Source of the DNA: Limnanthes douglasii subsp. nivea
Lineage: Eukaryota; Streptophyta; Magnoliopsida; Brassicales; Limnanthaceae
Length of the DNA: 64,000 bases
Direction: 5' to 3'
Assembly: GCA_036936605.1 (NCBI GenBank)
Contig: JAUPFV010000005.1
Location: 74,722,885-74,786,884, forward strand
The position numbers were made by a program, and so were the translations under genes. The notes under the pieces were generated by a model, which made no database searches, was not told where the DNA came from, and saw only the letters and a program-made list of their open reading frames with translations. Every line of letters begins with the position of its first letter. The stretch's first letter is position 1. Below, one piece after another: positions 35,515 to 44,222 of the stretch.

Positions 35515-35519
35515 TCTGG

Positions 35520-36630
35520 TAACTTATTCTAGCAAAACAATACTAGCAAGGATTATTTCACAAGGATTAGGGGGTCAATTTAAAGTTTTAAATAGATTAC
35601 TATGCCTCTATTCCTTTCTTCATATTTCAACAAATACTAGGAGGTTAATCAAGACTAGCATCCGAGTGGATAAAACTCTTCGACTCCAATATCTAAATCT
35701 TTCTCTAATTCTTCAGATGAGACTAGTAGGGCTACTACATCATACCCGTCGGCGCACACACAAATGTTAGTTTCGAACCATATTTTCAAGAAAATATAGC
35801 AACATGACATAAGTGAATTAATGAAAGGCAACGTTCCAAAAATGTAGTGGCATGTTACCTCATCTAGTATTCTTTCCCTCTTGATAAAATAAAGTTTTTT
35901 TATCCTTAATGAAGGGGTTTGACCGAAGAAGGTTTTTAATAAAGGCCGGAACAAGTTAATCACAAATTAAAAGTGGAGACATTTTTAAGGATAGTTTGAT
36001 TAGAGTCACACCAATCTACCAAGGCATCACATAAGACATTTAGAAAAGCACACAAGACAAACAAGGAAACCAACTTTCACTAAGATAGTCCTCATTTAAT
36101 TCTTTTACAAGGACTACAAGTATACTAACAAGGGTGGAGTTCACCATCTTAGACGAATCTTTATAAAAAACAATATTATGCAACTAATTCTTTAAAATCA
36201 ACAGACTAGGTTGATGCCTTTAGGTCGATGACCCTGTTGATGACGGATCTTTCGTTGATTCCTCACAAATGATGACCTCTTGGCCGATTCCACCCTTAAC
36301 TATTAAGGCAAGTCATTCAAAACATCATCAATGAACTCCAGCAGTAACTCCTTAGTTGCATTAACCACAATTAAATAAATATATCGAGTTGTTACAGTAT
36401 TATACTCTTGTGATACCAATCAATACCATGTAATAATTTTAAATCATTATAATCCCCCTATATAAGCGAGACAAGTTCATGAATCAAACTATCATACACT
36501 ATTTATTCCACTTAGTCACTTTTTACACTTATCAATTCGAACGTCGAGTGCTATCATCGTCACAAATGCATCATACGTACCCTTTGCATTTATTGCATAT
36601 TATCTTTGATGTGTAGTCTTAATTTTTAAT
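35520..36630. other. Interval without recognised gene
   Basis: A 102-codon ORF on the minus strand (35655-35963) contains an acidic C-terminal segment (SSEELEKDLDIGVEEFY), but I do not recognise it. The rest is AT-rich and stop-filled. Confidence 0.35.
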
Positions 36631-36659
36631 GTATAATAAACATAAACCATCATATTTTA

Positions 36660-37130
36660 TCAAAGAGTATTTTGAGAAATGTTAGGTTTGAAGTGCGGTT
36701 CTAAAGAATCTTTGTTTGACCTAAGAGTTGTATGTAAGGAGTATACATAGTGAATTTTTTCTATGCCATAGAGGTTGGTATTAAATGTTATCACTCATCA
36801 ATTTGTAATGTGTAAATACACAAACAATCTTCTTCTCTTAATGCATCTTTTGGGAAGTGTTAGGATTATGTGCTCTATTATGGCATCAAAGTTTGATTTT
36901 TTTAATATTGAATGTTTGATCGAATCCTTGCGTGTAAGGAGGGACCACCTAGTGACTTCAGCCTCTAACATAAGGGGGTGCGTATTAAAAGTTATCTGAA
37001 ATCGACTGCCTCGTCTTAACTTATAATGGATAAATAAAAATTAATCCTATCATTTTAAGGTATTTTTGGGAAATGTTAGGCTTGTGTGCTCTAAAACACA
37101 AACCTTGGTTCAACTAAACCCATGTGGCAC
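36660..37130. repeat. Diverged long tandem repeat, about 180-215 bp, three units
   Basis: The segment TTTTGGGAAATGTTAGG(C/T)TTG...GTGCTCTA recurs near 36668, 36848 and 37066, each followed by AAGGAG...CTAGTGA and a TATTAAA(A/T)GTTATC stretch in the first two units. No coding content is visible. Confidence 0.65.
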
Positions 37131-37199
37131 CAATACAACTCATTGTCTAGATGGATTCAGATACCTATAACTCTCAACGGCCAAACGAAAAAATATTAA

Positions 37200-39960
37200 C
37201 TGCCGAGTCACCACTTACATGGGAAATCGTTGAAAAGTATTTTCCCCAAAGTGCAAGTAATATAAAATGAACAAATATGAGAAAATCATCAACATATATG
37301 CATAATATGATTATTATTTCACTATGAACTTTAATGTATAAACATTTGTCTGCCCTATTATATCTACGCCTATCAAATACAATAACATGATCGAATTTTT
37401 ATGCCACTTGTTAGGTGTTAGTTTAAGACCATATAATGACTTAACAAGACTGTATATCTTAGATTCATTCCTTTGAAGTACAAATCCCTCGGTTTGCTCT
37501 ATATAAATCTCCTCATCGAGATTTTCGTTTAGGAACGCCGTTTTGGCATCTGTTTGGTGAATTTTTAAATTGTATCCCAATGAAATTGAAAAAATCATCA
37601 TAATGCTCATTGTTCTTGTTACCAGAGTATAGTTATATTCCCTATTTTTGCCAAAAACCATTTGCTACCAATCTTGATTTGAAAGCTTGAATGGTTCCAT
37701 CCGTGTGGTATTTCTTCCTAAATATCCATTTGTAACCATTTGATCTTGAATTTGAAGGTAAAGCCACTAAATCCCAAGTGTTATTTGATATAATTGAATT
37801 AATTTCATCATTTATGGAATCTTGCTAAGATATCGAATCCTAGGATGATATTGCTTCCTTATATGAGTTTGGATCATCTTCTAAACATATCAATATCAGA
37901 ATCTTTTGGGTGATTTCTTCACAACTTCTTTTTTCTAAACTAGAAATAAATCCTTTGAGAGTTTATCTCAACAAATCCGAAGTTTTTAAGTCTCTTTTTC
38001 TTTTGACTCCTACGGCTTTCTTGTGGTTTCTCATAAACCAAATATGTTTTTTTCAAAGTCATTTCCTTGTTTGTACAATGGTTTAGATCATCTTATCATC
38101 ATATAATTTGGATTCAAAGAGATCTGCTTCTCTTGATTTAAATACCACATTAGATTCCAAATCTATTGGCGTATAACCAATGATCACACACCTTATAACT
38201 TTGAAACCTAATTTTACTCTTCTTAGATTTGTCTTTTTGTAAAGGGCTAAACACTCCCATACTTTAAAGTAGTTTATGTTTGGTTTTCTTCCTTCCCATA
38301 ACTCATATGGAAATATGCCAGTTTTCTTAAGAGGAATACGATTACAAATATGATATGCATTTAATCCATGCTCTATACAAATAACTAGAAAATTCTATCG
38401 AAAAATATTTCCCACCTCGTTATGCAAGATTTTAATCTTAATATCTAATTGATAATCTACTTCCATCTTGAATATTTTAAACATAGAAAAATCTTCATCT
38501 TTATATTTAAGGAAATGAACATAAATAAATCTAGAGTAATCATCAATGAAAGTTTAGATAATCTATTACCCCCACGTGTAAATACACCGCTTAATTCACA
38601 TATGTCAGTGTGTCTTAAGTCTAACAATTAATTTTGTGCATCTCACCACGGATTCGTAAGACTTTTTAATCATCTTTGATTATGAACATAACTGAGATTT
38701 TTCGTACTAATCATATTTTATAAGTTATGTTTTGACAATTCTATTTATCGTATTATATCCTATGTGAGCAAGTCTATTATACCATAATAAATAATCATTG
38801 TGAGAATAACCATAAATGTTCTATTTTACATAGTTTCACCATCCTATTACTTGAGTGTCCCTTTCCAATACAGATACCGTATTTGGTTAGAATGCGTTCG
38901 CCGTATTCATCCACACAACGAATTCCCGTATTGACCAAAAGTTATGCATTTGCACATCACATACATCACTACTCATTTCATATGAATAGAATAGATCTTT
39001 ATCATGAAAAACATACACAAATGCACATGTATCATACCACCAGTTAAGAGGTTTTTCTTTCGTAATATTGACTTCCGTCACCATTGCCACAACTCTATTT
39101 CTACATTGTTTATAAATTCACTATTCTTTCGAAGATTGCAATTTCTTGCAATTTGGCCAAATCTATAACACATAATTTGACTCGGGTGGTACACTCTTGT
39201 GTTAATAGTCCTGTAATTTATTTTCTTAGAATATTTATCCGACTTTGCGGACATGAGAATTTTAACTATGTTATAACATTCGAGAGTTTGGAGGATAATA
39301 ATATATCATACTAAAACCTTATGAATTATATATAAAGTCATACATGATTTAAGCATAATTATATTTCTCCTCAGCATGCTCCAAATCCGATTCCCAATGT
39401 CGAGGATGTCGTCTTATCCTTTTTATTTGCATGATTTTCTCCATAACATGGACCCACTTAAACTTGATAGTTTATTCATGACAATACTTATTTCCACTTC
39501 CATGATCGATTATGCTTTTTGATTATTGGAAAATTGAGATATCAAAACAACCCTTACATAAAACTAGTAGCATAAATCTTAATGTAGAATGAAAAAAAAA
39601 TCACCCCAAAAAATGAAAGTTTGAGACACATGATTGTACTTTCCAAAAAGAATATTTGCGGTCACCTTTATTGCTTGTACCTTTTGATGAAGTTTTTTAG
39701 GAATACAACAAACTTGTAGATTCAAGTTACAAGTAAATAGAAAAATTGAATCAAGGTGTGATAAAGTTTGAATGTAAGAGATAGATTTAACGTAAGAGAG
39801 GTTATGGAAAATTTTGACAAGAAATATTTTTGTTCTTGAAAATATTTCATATTTATAAAGATAATAAAGCCCTTCTAATATGTTATCTTTATTCACAAAA
39901 CCGTAAGTAAAGTCACAATCCTTTAGAAAATAACTTTTCAGAAAACTCATTTCTCATATA
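37200..39960 (-). pseudogene. Decayed copia element G
   Basis: On the minus strand, the zinc knuckle (CYRFGQIARNC, near 39140-39175), protease (WWYDTCAFVYVFHDK near 38990-39040), integrase pieces (38180-38650) and RT (37314-37661: IHQTDAKTAFLNENLDEEIY and KSLYGLKLTP) appear in copia order with many stops. LTRs were not identified. It is older than copia I and the 26811 element. Confidence 0.7.
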
Positions 39961-40661
39961 ACACGTATGTTCTAACTTTGTCGTGACCAACCATTTGGTC
40001 GAGACAAAATTTTCTTGTACCAGTTATTCGATATAAACTCACTAAATTGAGAGTTGATCGCAACCATAGTATGACTGATTGTGATAAACTTGATTTTACC
40101 GCGATCGACGACCAAGTCACACAAATGACTTTCGAAAAGTTATGATGCATCTAATACAAAATAATTCGTGATGAGTGTTGTGATGATCGCAATGAATTAT
40201 GTCCAAACATTTTAAGTAGGTTGTTTAGCCCATTTTTCCATGACTAACCTTGTGTTGATGGTGGCAAAATTCTATATTCCCCAACCTTCATTTGCTTTAC
40301 CTTTAAAATCTTCTTCAAATAACCGACACTTAATCAATATTTTTAACCCATGAAATTATAAAATAGAAAATATTTTTTTATTAAATTATATAATAATTGT
40401 TCATTCCTCTCAAAATGAATTGAGAAGTTATATTAATAATGACGAGATTATTAAAATTTTATCCACTTAATAATCGATGAATATAACTTTTTTATTAAAC
40501 TTTATCATGTATAAACAATAAATAAAACTAAACACGATATTGGGTAAGAAAATTGAATATGGCTTTTGCGGAAGAAAGGCTAATATGTCATGCGAATACT
40601 GACGTTTTCAAATATTGATTTATACTTTAAATTAGCATGATCCGTCGGAATCCTACTGTTT
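39961..40661. other. AT-rich interval
   Basis: No gene is recognised. A 67-codon minus-strand ORF at 39947-40150 has no motif I can name. The last 250 bp are very AT-rich. Confidence 0.4.
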
Positions 40662-40936
40662 TGTTATAAAATACTATGCAATTATCACAAAATGGCTCAA
40701 GCACAGAATATATGTGAATGAAAGATTTAAATGAAACACAAGATTTAACGTGGTTCGACAATTGTCTACGTCCACGGGCGCTGCCAGAGAAAAGAGTTTC
40801 ACTATGATAGAAAAGGTTACAGATTTCAGATTGTGTTTTGTGTCGCCCTAGTAATCTATTTATAGGGAATTAATAGACTTACTAGACTATGGACCTAATG
40901 GGCTCATACCACAAGACTAACTCAAGTAATTGGACA
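40662..40936 (-). repeat. 3' LTR of copia I copy 2
   Basis: TGTTATAAAATAC to AATTGGACA on the plus strand, 275 bp; equal in length to its partner. Confidence 0.9.
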
Positions 40937-41098
40937 ATATCACCATCACAACACAAAACTGTACTGCCGGACACAGTACACTGTCAAGGCACTATTCGAC
41001 TCATTCACAACAAATCTTCTCCTTGAGGCGAATATCCTTTCTTCACTATCAACAAAGAATCTTCTCTTCTTCTGACTCACCAAATGCCCTTAAGGCAT

Positions 41099-42001
41099 TC
41101 ACTCTATACTGCGAACACCGATCCAGTTTAGGCATTCCCTAAACTTTCGAACTGATACTGCCTTGGTCATTATATCTGCTGGATTATCGTGTGTAGACAC
41201 TTTCTTCACATCAACAATTCCCTTTGATATTATATCACGAATAAAATGATACCTGACATCTATGTGATTTGTACGCTCATGGTACATCTGGTTCCCTGTA
41301 AGGTGTATAGCGCTTTGACTGTCACAAAACACTTTTGTAGTAGTCATATCCAAGCCCAAATATGCCACCAAACCTTGCAACCATATTGCCTCTTTAACTG
41401 CTTCTGTTACCGCCATGTACTTTGTCTCTGTTGTAGACAAAGCTACAGTAGCTTGCAACTGTGCTTTCCAACTGATCGCACTCCCAGCTAGAGTAAATAC
41501 ATATCCTGTCAGAGATCTTCTTTTATCCATATCACCTGCAAAATCAGAATCAACAAAACCAACCAATGATCCTACAACATCATTCAGCGATTCACCAATA
41601 TCGGTTTGGTTAAAAGTTAAGCCAACGTTCACAGTATTCTTTAGAAGAGATTCAATCTCTTCCCCTATAGCACCAATCCATCGATCTGCCTCTGAACTCG
41701 CTATAGCTTCTCTGTAGCTACTAGGTTCCTGCATCTCAACTTCTTCTGCAACTGACAGAGCATATGCAACTAGATTCGCATACCTTTTTGGAAGTCTAAT
41801 ATCTCTTCTTTCTCTGCCCAATGATATGCTATAAGGTTGTTGTTCTGGTTCAGGCACATCATCGTCACTATCATCCGATGCTGACGCTTCACCTCCTGAT
41901 TCTGGATCCACCTCAGAACCACTTGAATTATTGGACCTGCTAGGAACTGTTTCTACTTCAAGCTCCACCTGTTTACTCACAACCAATCCTGATTCGACCA
42001 T
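41099..42001 (-). pseudogene. Copia I copy 2, linker fused to RNase H with RT deleted
   Basis: This 300-codon frame starts in the acidic Ser/Asp-rich linker and passes RYANLVAYALSVAEEV and the RT start WIGAIGEEIESLLKN. It then continues as TVNVGLTFNQ, which belongs to the segment after RT, followed by RNase H (VDSDFAGDMDKRRSLTGYVF, ALSTTETKYMAV, RTNHIDVRYHFI). The RT catalytic core is absent. The join sits where LLKN and the later LKN would align, suggesting microhomology, and the frame is preserved. Confidence 0.88.
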
Positions 42002-42024
42002 TTCTCCTACTTCCTTCTGACTGT

Positions 42025-42711
42025 CTATCGAAGCAACTCATTAAAAATAACGTCCCTACTGATGAGAAAACCTGGAGACTTTGGAGAGGTACACCATAAC
42101 TTATATCCCTTCACTCCAGTAGCACATCCTAGAAATATGAACCTCTTTTCCCTCGGCTCAAGCTTACAATCTCTCACATGAGCATACGCAGGACAACCGA
42201 ACACCCTCAAATGTTCATAATTAGCCGACGATCCAGACCAAATCTCAAAAGGAGTTTTACAATCAATAGCCATTGATGGAGACCGATTCACCAAGTAACA
42301 CGCTGTATTGATAGCTTCAGCCCAAAAATTCTTTCCCACACCGGAATGTGAGAGCATACTTCGTGCCTTGTCACAAAGCGTTCTGTTCATTCTTTCTGGG
42401 ACTCCATTCTGTTGTGGTGTTCTAGAACAAGTGCGATGGCGCACTATTCCCTCAGCTTCGCAGAACTCGTTGAACTCACGACTGCAATATTCTAACCCAT
42501 TATCTGTCCTAAGACGTTTGATTTTTCTTCCTGTTTGCTTCTCAATCATCGTCTTCCATTTGACAAAGGTTGAATATGCCTCATCTTTTGTTTTCAGAAA
42601 GTAAACCCACACCATCCTTGAATAATCATCAATCAAACTCATGTAGTATCTGGATCCGCTCTTGGATGTAATTCTGTTTGGACCCCAAAGATCTGAGTGA
42701 ATGTAGTCCAC
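42025..42711 (-). pseudogene. Copia I copy 2, integrase core
   Basis: A 228-codon open reading with the DDE residues intact: D in IHSDLWGP, D in LRTDNGLEYC, E in NGVPERMNRT. It lacks the N-terminal HHCC region because the deletion joins the gag start (about 42720-42761) to this point. The C-terminal part ends with the conserved SPGFLISRDVIFNE. Confidence 0.88.
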
Positions 42712-42794
42712 TGTGCCTTGAGTCTTTCAATCATGTATTTTGTTGCTGTAGACGCCATTGTGAAACCCTAATTGCAAAAGCCCTAATTTCACCA

Positions 42795-42810
42795 CGTGAC
42801 TCTGATACCA
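42795..42810 (-). promoter_or_regulatory. Primer binding site of copia I copy 2
   Basis: Minus strand TGGTATCAGAGTCACG, four bases from the LTR end, with one mismatch to the usual initiator-tRNA site. Confidence 0.85.
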
Positions 42811-42814
42811 ATTT

Positions 42815-43089
42815 TGTTATAAAATACTATGCAATTATCACAAAATGGCTCAAGCACAGAATATATGCGAATGAAAGATTTAAATGAAACACAGGATTTA
42901 ACGTGGTTCGACAATTGTCTACGTCCACGGGCGCCACCAGAGAAAAGAGTTTCACTATGATAGAAAAGGTTACAGATTTCAGATTGTGTTTTGCGTCGCC
43001 CTAGTAATCTATTTATAGGGAATTAATAGACTTACTAGACTATGGGCCTAATGGGCTCATACCACAAGACTAACTCAAGTAATTGGACA
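42815..43089 (-). repeat. 5' LTR of copia I copy 2
   Basis: 275 bp. Its outer end runs within 16 bp of a plus-strand primer site (43105) that belongs to a different element. Confidence 0.88.
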
Positions 43090-43225
43090 ATAAAACCTAA
43101 CACGTGGTATCAGAGCGTCAGGCCCAGACGGAACGCGATGGTGGTGATATTCTCGGAGGTCGAACATGATGAACCAGTAGTCATGCTCAAGGTGTGAATG
43201 ATCTACTCTATACATCCTAGTTCGG

Positions 43226-43391
43226 AGCGTCCATGACTCATCAAGCGGTAGTACTTGATTAGAGTGGATAGTGGAGCTAGAGTGTCCATGACTCATCAAG
43301 CGGTGGTACTTGATTGGAGTGGATAGTGGAGCTAGAGCGTCCATGAATCATCAAGCGGTGGTACTTGATTGGAGTGGATAGTGGAGCTAAG
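43226..43391. repeat. 55-bp tandem repeat, three units
   Basis: Units start at 43226, 43281 and 43336 (AGCGTCCATGACTCATCAAG...), with only a few differences. It is located in the internal region of the TRIM-like element. Confidence 0.95.
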
Positions 43392-43533
43392 GAACAAGCG
43401 CAGGATGGTCGAGTGAGTAGATAGATCCGCTGTAAAAAGCTCTATTGCTCAGATGGAGCAAACTCTGATTAGAGTGAGCGGATGAAAGTCAATTGAGAGG
43501 AGGTTAAGTGGTACTTTGTTCGAGAGGAGGAAT

Positions 43534-43780
43534 TGTTAGAGTGGCGACCAAAGTCCCACATCCCATATCGGTTAAACATGGGAAGGATCAATGGTATATA
43601 AGTAAGAACATAACTAGTATGAGGTCTTTTGGTAGTAGACCAAATGCAAAGCCGTGAGGGCCTTCGGGTGCCAAAACGGACAATATCATACTAATGTTGA
43701 GATCAGTTGTGTTCTTACTTATATACGGAGACGGAATATCCGGACCAGACCCCCAATTCACAACACGCATATTCCTAACA
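43534..43780 (+). repeat. 3' LTR of the TRIM-like element
   Basis: TGTTAG...CTAACA ends form a 6-bp inverted repeat; 247 bp. The end is supported by the same CCTAACA before the primer site. Confidence 0.7.
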
Positions 43781-43786
43781 TGTTTA

Positions 43787-43918
43787 AAATAGATGCACGG
43801 CGGCACTGAAAAGTTATAACGATCCATTGGCATCCTGCTCTTTGAAATAGATGCTCGGCCGCCTTGAAAAATTATGGCGATCCATCGGCATCCTATTCTC
43901 TAAAATAGATGTTCGCGC
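43787..43918. repeat. 58-bp tandem duplication upstream of the SABATH gene
   Basis: Units start at 43787, 43845 and (partial) 43903, each beginning AAATAGATG and containing GATCCAT(T/C)GGCATCCT. It ends about 220 bp before the TATA box. Confidence 0.9.
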
Positions 43919-44135
43919 GCAAGGAGCTTGGAGCATTTGCCAAGGAGATAAGGTTTTGGATGATCAAAATTTCAAAGTCAAAAAACGTATGACGGATCGG
44001 CTCCCTTTTCAAAATCATGAGCTTGGTCAATAATTACCGAAGGAAATCCAGCATTTATCACACGATGAATTCCAAGTGTCTTGAAATCACGACGGTCAAT
44101 AATGACGGACCACGACTCGTCACTTTTCGAAAACC

Positions 44136-44145
44136 CTATATAAAC
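44136..44145 (+). promoter_or_regulatory. Likely TATA box of the SABATH gene
   Basis: CTATATAAAC lies 78 bp before the predicted start codon at 44223, a normal distance for a plant promoter with a 40-50 bp leader. Confidence 0.55.
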
Positions 44146-44222
44146 GCTGGAGTTATTAAGAGATTGCATAATTAGTGAGACAATTGGTGAAAGTGAGAAG
44201 GTTATTTTTATATTTAGTAAAC

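Larger units (their letters stand above)
32501..35515 (-). mobile_element. Copia family I, copy 1: internally deleted, 5' truncated
   Basis: The 3' LTR (about 32501-32775 in plus coordinates) matches the LTRs of copy 2 (40662-40936). Reading on the minus strand, gag (34746-35510), protease region (34224-34601), integrase zinc region (34013-34240) and core (33442-33966) are followed by the junction of RT N-terminus to polyprotein C-terminus (32981-33238). RT and RNase H are absent. No 5' LTR or primer site is found beyond 35515, so the 5' end is lost. Confidence 0.85.
40662..43089 (-). mobile_element. Copia family I, copy 2: LTR-bounded, internally deleted
   Basis: Two 275-bp LTRs (3' at 40662-40936, 5' at 42815-43089, about six visible differences) bound an internal region on the minus strand. 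The primer site is at 42795-42810 and a gag start at about 42761. Gag, protease and the integrase N-terminus are missing, as is the whole RT. What remains is the integrase core (42025-42711) and a long frame joining the RT start to RNase H (41099-42001). Flanks TGTTT and ATAAA do not match, so there is no target duplication. Confidence 0.88.
43090..43780 (+). mobile_element. TRIM-like non-autonomous LTR element, 5' LTR mostly missing
   Basis: A primer site TGGTATCAGAGCG (43105-43117) is preceded by an LTR end CCTAACA. It is followed by about 415 bp of non-coding sequence, a purine tract GAGAGGAGGAAT (43522-43533) and a 247-bp LTR (43534-43780) that begins TGTTAGAG and ends CCTAACA. The LTR segments AGTCCCACATC and GTGAGGGCCTTCGGG resemble those I remember from plant TRIM-type elements (unverified). 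No coding capacity. The 5' LTR is replaced by the copia I LTR. Confidence 0.7.

Noticed and set aside
39579..39950. 123-codon minus-strand ORF
   Set aside because: Low-complexity Phe/Tyr/Ile composition typical of AT-rich non-coding DNA, at the edge of the decayed copia G gag region.
42308..42604. Plus-strand ORF opposite copia integrase
   Set aside because: It is the complement of a clear integrase reading frame; the plus-strand protein has no motif.
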